A stretch of 64,000 nt of DNA from Cellulomonas hominis (GTDB lineage: Bacteria > Actinomycetota > Actinomycetes > Actinomycetales > Cellulomonadaceae), in NCBI RefSeq assembly GCF_014201095.1, contig NZ_JACHDN010000001.1, positions 372,001-436,000 of the forward strand. The letters are read 5' to 3'. This document shows positions 42,465-50,688 of the stretch, piece after piece (the first letter of the stretch is position 1; every line of letters starts with the position of its first letter). The position numbers and the translations under genes were made by a program. Under the pieces are notes generated by a model. It had not been told where the DNA came from. It saw only the letters and a list, made by a program, of their open reading frames with translations, and did no database searches.

Positions 42465-44273
42465 ATGGCATCTGACCTGCATGAACACCCCGACGGTGAT
42501 CCCGCCGCGGGTGTGGTGCTGCCCCGGTACGGGGACGATGGTCGGTGCCTGACGGAGTACGGGCTCGACCCGGAAGCGGGCGGAGCACGGACGGCGCAGC
42601 AGCGGCAGATCGAGGCGATCGCAGGGTGCCCGCCGGGGCCCGAGCTGGATGCGTGGTTGCGGGGCCTGGATCTGTCGGTGCTGCCCGCCGGTGTCGTGCT
42701 GGAGGTGGTGGCCGCGTGGGACCGGATGGAGTCCTCCGCGCACGCCGGCAAGCTCGCCGCGGTGGCCGAGCTGGTGGTGCGCCCGACTATGGACCCCGAC
42801 CGCACCCCGGGGCGTGGGGCCGCGCCGGTGGGGCGGGAGCGGGTGGTGGCCGGTGAGGTGGGGATGCGGTTGCGGTTGCCGGTGCTGACCGCCAGCCGGG
42901 TGGTGCGTGATGCGGTGCTGCTGGACGGGTTGCTGCAGGCGACCGGTGCGGCGTTGGCGACCGGTCATGTGGATGCCCGTAAAGCGGACACTCTGGTGCG
43001 TCGGGCGCGGGACCTGCCGTATGAGGCGAGCCTGGCGGTGGAGGATGCGGTGCTGCCGGACGCGGACCAGTGCTCGCACGCGCAGTTCGAGCAGCGGGTG
43101 GAGCACGCGATCGCCCTGGTGGACGCCGAGGGTGCCGCGCTGCGGCACGCCACGGCCCGCGAGGGTCGGCGGGTGACGCACCCGCGGCGGCGTCCGGACG
43201 GGATGGCCGCGATGTGGTGCGTGCTGGCCGCCGCGGACGCGGCCCGGTTGGACGGGGTGTTGGACCACACCGCCCGCGCCGCCCGCGCCCTGGGCGACCC
43301 GCGCACCCTGGATCAGTTGCGCGCCGACGGGCTGCGCGACCTCGTTGTCGGGGACGTGCCGGCGGTGGAGGGTCCGGCGTTCGAGGTCCGCCTCCACCCA
43401 CCGGCGCGGCGGCCGGTGCCGGTCGACCGGGCGTGGACCACCACCGGCGGACCGACGCGCCCGCGCCCGATGGCACCCGAACCGACCGCCACGATCACCC
43501 CCATCCCCTTCCCGATGTCCGTCCCGCTCCCCACGGCGACGCTCGCGCCTGCCGAGGCCACTGCGCCCGCGGATGAGGGCGCATCTGCCGACCCCGGCGC
43601 TCTCTACCGGCCGTATCCCGACACCACGGGCACCGGGGCGCCCGCCGCCCCCGCCTCGGACGCTGGCGACCTCGCCACCCGGGCCCACCGTGGCCGCACC
43701 GCCACCGGGTGCGGCACGTGCGGCGGCCGCCCCGGCGCGCAGGTCCGGGTCACGATCGCCGCCTCCACCCTGCTCGGCCTGGACAATCAACCCGGGGATC
43801 TCGAGGGGTACGGGGCCATCGACGCGGTCACCGCCCGCGCCCTGGCCGCCGGAGGTGACTGGCAGCGGATCGTGACCGACCCGCTCACCGAGCAGACCCT
43901 GGACGTCGGTCGGCGCCGGTACCGACCACCGGCAGCACTCGACGAGCACGTGCGCGTCCGGGACAAGACCTGCGCGGCACCCGGCTGCACCGTGCCCGCC
44001 ACCCGCACCGACCTCGACCACACCATCGCCTACCACCCGCAACCCGGCGCCCCACCGGACACACCCCTGGGTGGCACCGACGCGGGCAACCTCGGGCCGC
44101 TGTGCCGCGCCCACCACCGCCTCAAGACCGTCGGCGGGTTCCGGCTCCGGCAGATCGAACCCGGCCTGTTCGAGTGGATCACCCCCACCGGCCACCGCTA
44201 CCTCGTACGCCCCAGCACCGGACGCTCCCTGGACACGACCACCGTCCCCCACGACGCCGAACCCCCGTTCTGA
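42465..44273 (+). CDS. DUF222 and HNH-endonuclease domain protein
   Basis: 602 aa. Residues about 40-300 are DUF222 (helical, RMESSAHAGKLAAVAELVV to the HTARAARALGDPRTLDQLRADGL segment). A variable Pro/Thr/Ala linker spans about 305-415. Near residues 500-565 is an HNH nuclease: CAAPGCTVPATRTDLDHTIAYHPQPG then GNLGPLCRAHHRLKT. Two CxxC pairs may bind zinc. The family (13E12-like) is multicopy in actinobacteria and of unknown role. Starts leaderless after TAGTGT. Its stop codon lies in the first unit of a degenerate tandem repeat. Confidence 0.88.
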   Translation: MASDLHEHPDGDPAAGVVLPRYGDDGRCLTEYGLDPEAGGARTAQQRQIEAIAGCPPGPELDAWLRGLDLSVLPAGVVLEVVAAWDRMESSAHAGKLAAVAELVVRPTMDPDRTPGRGAAPVGRERVVAGEVGMRLRLPVLTASRVVRDAVLLDGLLQATGAALATGHVDARKADTLVRRARDLPYEASLAVEDAVLPDADQCSHAQFEQRVEHAIALVDAEGAALRHATAREGRRVTHPRRRPDGMAAMWCVLAAADAARLDGVLDHTARAARALGDPRTLDQLRADGLRDLVVGDVPAVEGPAFEVRLHPPARRPVPVDRAWTTTGGPTRPRPMAPEPTATITPIPFPMSVPLPTATLAPAEATAPADEGASADPGALYRPYPDTTGTGAPAAPASDAGDLATRAHRGRTATGCGTCGGRPGAQVRVTIAASTLLGLDNQPGDLEGYGAIDAVTARALAAGGDWQRIVTDPLTEQTLDVGRRRYRPPAALDEHVRVRDKTCAAPGCTVPATRTDLDHTIAYHPQPGAPPDTPLGGTDAGNLGPLCRAHHRLKTVGGFRLRQIEPGLFEWITPTGHRYLVRPSTGRSLDTTTVPHDAEPPF

Positions 44274-44415
44274 CACCCCGCCCGTTTCCCGCTCCGACAC
44301 CCCGCCCATTCCCCGCTCCGACACCCCGCGCGTTCTTCCGTTCTGAAGCCCCGCCGGCTCTTCCCTTCTGGCCCCCCGGCTGGTTCTTCGTCTGACGCCC
44401 CGCCGGTCCCCGGTT
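44270..44415. repeat. Six degenerate 24-25 bp tandem repeats at the DUF222-HNH 3' end
   Basis: Units start at 44270, 44294, 44318, 44343, 44368 and 44392; the core is CTCCGACACCCCGCC with C/T-rich filler. The first contains the stop codon. Shifts in unit length suggest slippage. From 44416 to 44571 I see no feature. Confidence 0.7.
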
Positions 44416-44571
44416 CGGCGCACCGTTCCCCGTGCCACCGGTGCCGAGGGCCACGGGCAGCCGTCCCGGCGCACCCGCCGCCGGCCCAGCCCGCCATGCA
44501 TCCGGCATCCCCCGCCAGCCGCACCGGGGCGGCCGAGGCGCGCCCTGGAGGATCGGCCACGATCGCGGCCC

Positions 44572-44577
44572 TAGGGT
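44572..44577 (+). promoter_or_regulatory. -10 element for the leaderless YbaK gene
   Basis: TAGGGT seven bases before the GTG at 44585; decides that start over longer readings. Confidence 0.55.
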
Positions 44578-44584
44578 GGTGCGC

Positions 44585-45079
44585 GTGAGCCGCAAGCAGT
44601 CGCCCTCCGGGACGCCCGCCCTGGTCGCGCTGGCCGCGGCCGGGGTCCCGCACACCGCCCACGCGTACGAGCACGACCCGCAGAACACCGTCGGGTACGG
44701 CCTCGAGGCCGCCGAGGTGCTGGGCGTCGAGCCCGAGCAGGTGTACAAGACCCTGATGGCGAGCGTCGACGGCACGCTGACGGTCGCCGTGGTCCCCGTG
44801 ACCGGCAAGCTGGACCTCAAGGCGCTCGCCCAGGCGGCGGGCGGGAAGAAGGCGGTGATGGCCGATCCGGCGGCCGCCGAGCGCGCGACGGGGTACGTCG
44901 TCGGCGGCATCTCCCCGCTCGGGCAGAAGACGGCGCACCCGACCGTCGTGGACGAGACCGTGTGGCTGTTCGACACCGTCTTCGTCTCGGGTGGCCGGCG
45001 CGGGCTGGACGTGGAGCTCGCACCGGACGACCTGGTGCGGATGACCGGCGCGACGGTGGCGGCGATCGCCCGGGACTGA
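44585..45079 (+). CDS. ybaK: YbaK/EbsC-type Cys-tRNA(Pro) deacylase
   Basis: 164 aa editing protein that removes Cys mischarged on tRNA-Pro. The YbaK fold is seen in YGLEAAEVLGVEPEQVYKTLMASVDG with the catalytic Lys (about residue 56), VVPVTGKLDLKALAQAAGGKKAVMADP and GGISPLGQK. Alone on its transcript. 45080-45209 downstream holds no gene and separates it from the convergent exporter permease. Confidence 0.92.
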   Translation: MSRKQSPSGTPALVALAAAGVPHTAHAYEHDPQNTVGYGLEAAEVLGVEPEQVYKTLMASVDGTLTVAVVPVTGKLDLKALAQAAGGKKAVMADPAAAERATGYVVGGISPLGQKTAHPTVVDETVWLFDTVFVSGGRRGLDVELAPDDLVRMTGATVAAIARD

Positions 45080-45209
45080 CCCCGGTGCGACCGCCGCACG
45101 CCGCGCACGGCCGACCACCCTGCCGCTGTGTGCCACCCGCCCACGGCCGACCGGCCGCCAGCCGACCGCCCGCCACACGGCCACCCGACCACCCGACCGA
45201 CCGAGCCGC

Positions 45210-46013
45210 CTACCGCGCGCTGCGCGCCAGCGTCCGCACCCCCACGAGCAGCCCGACCGCCGCGGTCAGCACGGCCGCGACCGCGCCCCAGAGCGCCGTC
45301 CCGGACGCGAGGTCACCGGCGAACAGCGCCCGCTCGGCGTCGACGACGTACCGCAAGGGGTTCAGGTCGGCCGCGACCTGCATCCACCGCGGCCCGGTCT
45401 CGAGCGGCAGCAGCATCCCGGACAGGATCAGCAGCGGGAACAGCAGGGTCTGCTGCACGGCCCAGAACATCCAGTCCTGCTTCCGGACGGCGATCGCCAG
45501 GGCGTAGGACAGCGAGCCGATCCCCACGCCGAACACCGCGAGGACGAGCAGCCCCAGCACGGCGCCCAGCGGGTTGAAGGTGAACCCGAACGGCAGCATC
45601 ACGACGACCACCACCAGGGACTGCGCGACGATCGGCACCATCTCCTTCCAGGAGCGGCCGACGAGCTGCGCGGACCGGGCCAGCGGGGTGACGAGCAGCC
45701 GCTCGTGCGCGCCGGTCTGCATCTCGAAGAGCAGGTTCGCCCCGGTCGTGGACGTGCCGAACAGCGTGGTCATCACGAGGATGCCGGGCACGAACCACGC
45801 CCAGACGTCGCCGCCGGGCACGGTGTCCCCGACGGACCCGGCGAGCAGCGGCCCGAACAGCGCGAGGAACACCACCGGCTGGATCAGCCCGAACACCACG
45901 GAGAACGGGTCCCGGACGGTCGGCAGCAGCTCGCGGGTCATCACGAGCCAGGCGTCGCCCCACCAGGAGCGCGTGGCCTCCCGGGAGGGCAGGGTCTCGG
46001 TCGTCGCGGTCAT
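45210..46013 (-). CDS. ABC-2 type exporter permease (DrrB-like)
   Basis: 267 aa, six membrane helices, with the ABC-2 signature around NLLFEMQTGAHERLLVTPLARSAQLVGRSWKE. The ATG overlaps the stop of the ATPase gene (ATGA). Together they form a two-gene exporter of the daunorubicin-resistance (DrrAB) kind that pumps lipophilic compounds outward. The actual cargo is unknown. Controlled in all likelihood by the divergent WYL regulator. TAG stop at 45210. Confidence 0.92.
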   Translation of the reverse strand: MTATTETLPSREATRSWWGDAWLVMTRELLPTVRDPFSVVFGLIQPVVFLALFGPLLAGSVGDTVPGGDVWAWFVPGILVMTTLFGTSTTGANLLFEMQTGAHERLLVTPLARSAQLVGRSWKEMVPIVAQSLVVVVVMLPFGFTFNPLGAVLGLLVLAVFGVGIGSLSYALAIAVRKQDWMFWAVQQTLLFPLLILSGMLLPLETGPRWMQVAADLNPLRYVVDAERALFAGDLASGTALWGAVAAVLTAAVGLLVGVRTLARSAR

Positions 46014-47005
46014 GCCGCCACCTCCTGCGGGTCGGTCGTGCGGGCCGTCGCGCCCTCCTCGCGGAGGCTGCGGCCGGTGAGGGTGAGGAACACGTCGTCG
46101 AGCGTGGGCTGGTGCCCCTCGGCGCGGGCGACGCGCACCCCGCGGGAGGCCGCGGCGGCCAGCACGTCGGGCAGGGCGGTCGGTGCGTCGGCCACCCGCA
46201 CGGAGACCCTGGCGCCGTCGACGGTCAGGTCCCGCGCGCCGGGCGCCCGCCCCGCGAGGGCCGCGAGCGCCGGCACGTCCCCGGGGTCGGCCGCCGCGAG
46301 CACGAGGCGGTCACCCGCGAGCGTGTGCTTCAGGGCGGCGGCGGTGTCGTCGGCGATGACCCGCCCGTCGTCGACGACCACGACGCGTTCGGCCATGGAG
46401 TCGGCCTCGTCCAGGTAGTGCGTGGTGAGCACCACCGTCATCTCGTGCCGCTCGCGCAGCCGCAGGATGTGCTCCCAGAGGTTCGCGCGGTTGTGCGGGT
46501 CGAGGCCGGTGGACGGCTCGTCGAGGAACAGCAGCCGCGGCGCGTGCACCAGCCCGAGCGCGACGTCGAGCCGCCGGCGCTGGCCGCCGGACAGGCCCTG
46601 CACCTTGCGCGCCGCGAGCGCCTCGAGGTCGAGCTGCGCCATGAGCTCACCGGCCCGGCGCCGGGCGTCGCGGCGGTCCAGCCCGTAGATGCTGCCCTGC
46701 ACGACGAGCTCGTCCAGCGCGCGCTGCGCGTGGCCGGCGCCGTTGCCCTGCCCGACGTAGCCGATGCGGCGCCGCACGGCCGCCGGCTCCCGGGTGATGT
46801 CGGCGCCCGCCACGCGCGCCGTGCCGGACGTCGGCGCGATCAGCGTGGTGAGCATCCGGATGGTCGTCGTCTTCCCGGCCCCGTTCGGCCCGAGCACGGC
46901 CACGAGCTCGCCGGGCGCGATGTCCAGGTCGATGCCGCGCACGGCGTGCACGACCTGACCCTTCCCGGTCGCGAAGTCCTTGGTCAGTCCGCTGGTGTGG
47001 ATCAC
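46010..47005 (-). CDS. ABC exporter ATPase (DrrA-like)
   Basis: 331 aa. Walker A GPNGAGKTTT near residue 40, signature LSGGQRRRLDVALGL, Walker B LLFLDEPSTGLDP, and the switch His in TTHYLDEADSM. The extra C-terminal domain (about 230-331) with GHQPTLDDVFLTLTGRSL is the DrrA-type regulatory tail. GTG start preceded by GGAGGAG. Divergent from the WYL regulator with 87 bp between starts and a large dyad in between. Confidence 0.94.
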   Translation of the reverse strand: MIHTSGLTKDFATGKGQVVHAVRGIDLDIAPGELVAVLGPNGAGKTTTIRMLTTLIAPTSGTARVAGADITREPAAVRRRIGYVGQGNGAGHAQRALDELVVQGSIYGLDRRDARRRAGELMAQLDLEALAARKVQGLSGGQRRRLDVALGLVHAPRLLFLDEPSTGLDPHNRANLWEHILRLRERHEMTVVLTTHYLDEADSMAERVVVVDDGRVIADDTAAALKHTLAGDRLVLAAADPGDVPALAALAGRAPGARDLTVDGARVSVRVADAPTALPDVLAAAASRGVRVARAEGHQPTLDDVFLTLTGRSLREEGATARTTDPQEVAA

Positions 47006-47045
47006 AGCAGGCTCCTCCCCCGTTCGGTGATGACCCCACGCTGCC

Positions 47046-47078
47046 CCGGGTAGCGGTCGGATCCTGTCCGCTACCCGG
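47046..47078. promoter_or_regulatory. Dyad operator between the exporter and the WYL regulator
   Basis: CCGGGTAGCGG (47046-47056) and its exact complement (47068-47078) with an 11-base centre containing GGATCC. The dyad ends 14 bp before the regulator start, where CAGACT (47081-47086) may be the -10, and is 41 bp from the ATPase start. Likely binding site of the WYL protein. Confidence 0.6.
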
Positions 47079-47092
47079 AGCAGACTGGGTCC

Positions 47093-48127
47093 ATGTCCGA
47101 GATCGCGGAGCCCACGACGCCGTCGTCGCGGCTGCTCGCCCTCCTGTCCCTGCTGCAGACCCGCCGCGACTGGCCGGGTGAGGTGCTCGCCGGCCGGCTC
47201 GGCGTCAGCCCCCGCACGGTGCGGCGCGACGTCGACCGGCTGCGCGCGCTCGGCTACCCGGTGCACGCGACCAAGGGCCCCGACGGCGGGTACCGGCTCG
47301 CCGCCGGGACCGCCATGCCGCCGCTGATGCTCGACGACGAGCAGGTGGTGGCGCTCACCGTGGCGCTGCAGACCGCGAGCACGGGCGTCGACGGCCTGGA
47401 CGACGCGGCGGCGCGGGCCCTCGCGACGCTGCGCCAGGTGCTGCCCGCCCGGCTGCGCGCCCGCGTCGAGGGCCTGGAGCTCACCGCCGTGCGGCGCACG
47501 GAGGCGCCCGAGGAGGAGCGGGTCGACACCGAGCGGCTGATGGCCGTCGGCGCCGCCGTCCGTGCCCGGGAGGTCCTGCGGTTCGACTACCGCTCCCCCG
47601 ACGCCGGCGGTACCGGCCCCACCGATCGCACCGGCCCCGCCGCGCCCGCCGACGGCCCCCCGCGCCGGGTCGAGCCGCACCACCTCGTCACCCGCGGCCG
47701 GCGCTGGTACCTCGTCGCCTGGGACCTGGACCGCGCGGACTGGCGCACGTTCCGCGTGGACCGGCTGCACCCGCGCACCCCGACCGGCCCGCGGTTCGAG
47801 CGGCGAGCGCTCCCGGCGCCCGACGTCGCCGCCTACCTGCAGCAGCAGTTCAGCGGGATGACCTTCCCGTGCCACGGCGAGGCGGTGCTGGAGGCGCCCG
47901 CCTCGGTGGTCTCGCGCTGGGCGGGGACGACGGACGTCGTCGAGCCGCTGGACGCGCAGCGGTGCCGGGTGGTCGCCGGGTCGTGGTCCTGGGGCGGGCT
48001 CGCGGCGTGGTTCGGGCTGTTCGACGTGCCGCTGACGATCGTCGGGCCGGCGGAGCTGCGGGACGCCGCCCGGGCGCTCGCCGGCCGGTACGCCGCGGCG
48101 ACGGGGGACGGGCGCGCCAGCGGCTAG
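47093..48127 (+). CDS. WYL-domain (YafY-type) transcriptional regulator
   Basis: 344 aa. N-terminal helix-turn-helix (about 12-60: RLLALLSLLQTRRDWPGEVLAGRLGVSPRTVRRDVDRL), a middle helical part, and a WYL domain at about 150-240 with the FDYRS and WYLVAWDLDR segments; C-terminal WCX region follows. WYL domains bind nucleotides or small effectors. It is divergent from the DrrAB-like exporter and probably controls it through the dyad at 47046-47078. Confidence 0.9.
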   Translation: MSEIAEPTTPSSRLLALLSLLQTRRDWPGEVLAGRLGVSPRTVRRDVDRLRALGYPVHATKGPDGGYRLAAGTAMPPLMLDDEQVVALTVALQTASTGVDGLDDAAARALATLRQVLPARLRARVEGLELTAVRRTEAPEEERVDTERLMAVGAAVRAREVLRFDYRSPDAGGTGPTDRTGPAAPADGPPRRVEPHHLVTRGRRWYLVAWDLDRADWRTFRVDRLHPRTPTGPRFERRALPAPDVAAYLQQQFSGMTFPCHGEAVLEAPASVVSRWAGTTDVVEPLDAQRCRVVAGSWSWGGLAAWFGLFDVPLTIVGPAELRDAARALAGRYAAATGDGRASG

Positions 48128-48130
48128 GGT
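48125..48130 (+). promoter_or_regulatory. -10 element for the leaderless yggS operon
   Basis: TAGGGT overlapping the WYL stop codon and seven bases before the ATG at 48138. Confidence 0.55.
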
Positions 48131-48137
48131 CGGGCAC

Positions 48138-48893
48138 ATGACCACGGGGGCGACCGGACTGGCCGAGCGGCTCGCGCGCGTGCGTGCCCGCATCGCCGCC
48201 GCGGAGTCCGCCGCGGGGCGCTCCCCCGGGTCGGTGCGCCTGCTGCTGGCGACCAAGACGCAGGACGCCGCGACAGTCCGCGCCGTGCTGCTCGCCGACA
48301 TGGCCGCGACCGCGACCACCGCGGGAGTGGCGCGCCGGGCGCTCGTCGGCGAGAACCGGGTGCAGGAGCTCGTCGCCAAGGCCCCCGAGCTCGCGGACCT
48401 GGGCGCCGAGCTGCACGTCATCGGCCCGCTGCAGTCCAACAAGGTGAACGCCGCGCTCCGCTGGGCGACCTGCGTGCAGAGCGTCGACTCCCCCACGCTG
48501 GCCGACCGCCTCGCCCGCCGGTGCGCGGACGCCGACCGCACCCTCGACGTGCTGGTGCAGGTCAACGTGTCCGGCGAGCCCACCAAGCACGGCGCCGCCC
48601 CGCAGGAGGCGCTGGACGTGGTCCGTGCCGTCGCCGGCCACGACCGGCTGCGGCTGCGGGGCTTCATGACCGTGGGCGCGAACACCACCGACGAGCGCGC
48701 GGTCCGCGGCGGGTACGCCCTGCTGCGGGACCTGCGGGACAAGGTCGTCGACTCCGCCGAGGCCGGGACCGGCGCCGCCGCCGAGCTGTCCATGGGCATG
48801 AGCCGCGACCTGGAGGCCGCCGTGGCCGAGGGCGCGACGATCGTCCGCGTCGGCACGGCCGTGTTCGGCGCCCGGCCCCCGGCGGGGGCGTGA
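48138..48893 (+). CDS. YggS/PLPBP-family pyridoxal phosphate homeostasis protein
   Basis: 251 aa, single-domain alanine-racemase-like barrel. The PLP Lys is Lys40 in LLLATKTQDA; family motifs GENRVQEL, HVIGPLQSNK and LSMGMSRDLEAAVAEGATIVRVGTAVFG are intact. Buffers PLP and affects amino acid balance in known cases. Its stop overlaps the start of a DUF202 gene by GTGA. Confidence 0.93.
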   Translation: MTTGATGLAERLARVRARIAAAESAAGRSPGSVRLLLATKTQDAATVRAVLLADMAATATTAGVARRALVGENRVQELVAKAPELADLGAELHVIGPLQSNKVNAALRWATCVQSVDSPTLADRLARRCADADRTLDVLVQVNVSGEPTKHGAAPQEALDVVRAVAGHDRLRLRGFMTVGANTTDERAVRGGYALLRDLRDKVVDSAEAGTGAAAELSMGMSRDLEAAVAEGATIVRVGTAVFGARPPAGA

Positions 48894-49249
48894 GCCGGCG
48901 GTTCCCGCGGTCCGTCTACGACCGCGGCGAGGAGCCCGACGCCCGGTTCTCGCTCGCGAACGAGCGCACGTTCCTCGCCTGGCTGCGGACGTCGCTGGCG
49001 CTGCTCGCGGGCGGTGTGGCGCTCGAGGCGCTGGACCTGCCCCTGCACCCCGCGCCCCGGCTGGCCGCCGCCGTGCTGCTCGTCGTGCTCGGCATCGCGG
49101 CGCCGGTGCAGGCGTGGGCCGGCTGGGCGCGGTCCGAGCGGGCCATCCGGGAGCGCCGGCCGCTGCCCGCGCCCGTGCTGGGCGGTCCGCTCGCCGCGGG
49201 GCTGGTCGTCGCCGGCGTGCTGGTGCTCCTGGGGATCGTCCTGTCGTGA
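48890..49249 (+). CDS. DUF202 (YidH-like) membrane protein, copy 1
   Basis: 119 aa with three membrane helices. The family segment ARFSLANERTFLAWLRTSLALLAGG is near residues 17-41. GTG start in GTGA overlap with yggS and its stop overlaps the next DUF202 gene. Function unknown. Confidence 0.85.
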   Translation: MSRRFPRSVYDRGEEPDARFSLANERTFLAWLRTSLALLAGGVALEALDLPLHPAPRLAAAVLLVVLGIAAPVQAWAGWARSERAIRERRPLPAPVLGGPLAAGLVVAGVLVLLGIVLS

Positions 49250-49581
49250 ACGCGCCGCCGCCGCCCCCGGGCGTGCAGCCGGAGCGGACCGCGCTGGCCT
49301 GGCAGCGGACGGCGCTGGCGGTCGCGGTCGGGTCGCTCGCCGCGGGGCGGCTGCTCGAGCCGCGCGTCGGGTCCGGCGTGTGGGTCGCGGCGGCCGCCGG
49401 CGTGCTGGGCGGCCTCGCGCTGGGGGTGCTCGGCGGGCGGCGGGCCCGCGCATGGGCGGCTGCGATCGCGGACGAGGACCGCACGCCGCCGGCGGAGGGC
49501 CCGGGCGGCGGGCTGCTCGCCGGCCTGGCGCTCGGGGTGCTGGTGCTCGGGGTCGCCGCGGCGGTGCTCGTCCTCGGCTGA
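49246..49581 (+). CDS. DUF202 membrane protein, copy 2
   Basis: 111 aa, three membrane helices. A Pro-rich N-terminus precedes QPERTALAWQRTALAVAVGSLAAGRLL, the shorter DUF202 variant. GTG start in a GTGA overlap with copy 1. Tandem pairs of a long and a short DUF202 gene are typical of actinobacteria and suggest a heteromeric complex. Function unknown. Confidence 0.82.
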   Translation: MNAPPPPPGVQPERTALAWQRTALAVAVGSLAAGRLLEPRVGSGVWVAAAAGVLGGLALGVLGGRRARAWAAAIADEDRTPPAEGPGGGLLAGLALGVLVLGVAAAVLVLG

Positions 49582-49603
49582 CCGCCGCGCGGCTGGGGTC
49601 CCG

Positions 49604-50185
49604 TCAGCGGCGCACCCGGTAGCGCAGGTGCAGGACCCGGGTGCCCGGGACCACCGCGTCGGGGTCCTCCAGGAGGTGCTGCGCGTCGAGCGAGCCGAAG
49701 TACCGCTTGCCGGACCCGAGCACGACGGGCGCGACGTCCATGCGCACCTCGTCGACCAGGCCCGCGGCCAGCGCCTGGCCGCCGACGTCGCCCGCGGCGA
49801 CCTCGACCACCCGGTCCCCCGCGAGCTCGCGGGCCAGGCCCACGGCGGCCGCGACGCCGTCGACGAAGTGGAACGGCGCCGCCGGGTCCCACCCCCCGGG
49901 CGGCGGCCGGTGCGTCACGACGACGACGTGGTCGACCCCGCTCGGCGGCACCCCGTCCCAGCCGTCCGTCAGGTCGAACACGCGGCGACCCACGACCGTC
50001 GCCCCGATCGAGTCCCAGTACGGCCGCGTCCAGTCGTACGACGCCCGCGACACCGTCAGCGCGCCGCCGTCGTCCAGCGGGACGTCGCCGGCGGTCAGCC
50101 AGTCGAACAGCGGGCCGGGCTGGTCGTCGGGATCCGCGATGAAGCCGTCCACGGACACCGACGCGTACAGGACCACCGTGCTCAC
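49604..50185 (-). CDS. RibD C-terminal/dihydrofolate-reductase-fold protein
   Basis: 193 aa. N-terminus VVLYASVSVDGFIADPDDQPGPLFDWL and VGRRVFDLTDGW with the C-terminal VLGSGKRYFG region are typical of RibD_C family reductases, which use NADPH. Many are of unknown substrate; some act on riboflavin intermediates or foreign compounds. GTG start preceded by GAGGAG. Convergent with the DUF202 gene. Confidence 0.85.
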   Translation of the reverse strand: MSTVVLYASVSVDGFIADPDDQPGPLFDWLTAGDVPLDDGGALTVSRASYDWTRPYWDSIGATVVGRRVFDLTDGWDGVPPSGVDHVVVVTHRPPPGGWDPAAPFHFVDGVAAAVGLARELAGDRVVEVAAGDVGGQALAAGLVDEVRMDVAPVVLGSGKRYFGSLDAQHLLEDPDAVVPGTRVLHLRYRVRR

Positions 50186-50216
50186 GGCGCTCTCCTCGTC
50201 CCGGGGGCGGGCTGCC

Positions 50217-50615
50217 TCAGCGACCGTACGCCACGAACGCCCGGTCCGTCGGGACGATCTCCTTGCCGAGCGGCACCAGCGACACCGGGATCATCTTGAG
50301 GTTCGCGATCGCCAGCGGGATGCCGACGATCGTCACGGCCTGCGCGATCGCGGTCGTCACGTGCCCGAGGGCGAGCCACCAGCCGGCGACGAGGATCCAG
50401 ATCACGTTCCCGATGGCCGACCAGGCGCCCGCACGCGGGTGGTCCACCAGGGTCCGGCCGAACGGCCACAGCGCGTAGGACGCCATCCGGAACGACGCGA
50501 TGCCGAAGGGGATCGTGACGATGAGGATGCAGCAGATGATCCCGGCCAGCACGTAGCCGAGCGCGAGCCAGATCCCCCCGAACAGGAGCCAGATGACGTT
50601 GAGCAGGGTCTTCAC
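50217..50615 (-). CDS. YccF (DUF307) family membrane protein
   Basis: 132 aa, with two copies of the YccF unit: NVIWLLFGGIWLALGYVLAGIICCILIVTIPFG and NVIWILVAGWWLALGHVTTAIAQAVTIVGIPLA. Four membrane segments. The GTG at 50615 is taken because VKTLLNVIW is the usual N-terminus and CAGGCT (50622-50627) lies six bases upstream; a 12-residue longer reading lacks support. Function unknown. Confidence 0.85.
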   Translation of the reverse strand: MKTLLNVIWLLFGGIWLALGYVLAGIICCILIVTIPFGIASFRMASYALWPFGRTLVDHPRAGAWSAIGNVIWILVAGWWLALGHVTTAIAQAVTIVGIPLAIANLKMIPVSLVPLGKEIVPTDRAFVAYGR

Positions 50616-50688
50616 GGGCCCAGCCTGACGCACGCGGCCCCCGCCCGGCATCGGGGATCACCCGGAGCCGACCCCGGGATCGCCGGCG

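Noticed and set aside
44270..44415. The tandem repeats as a CRISPR array.
   Set aside because: Units are 24-25 bp, degenerate and contiguous, with no spacers and no cas genes nearby.
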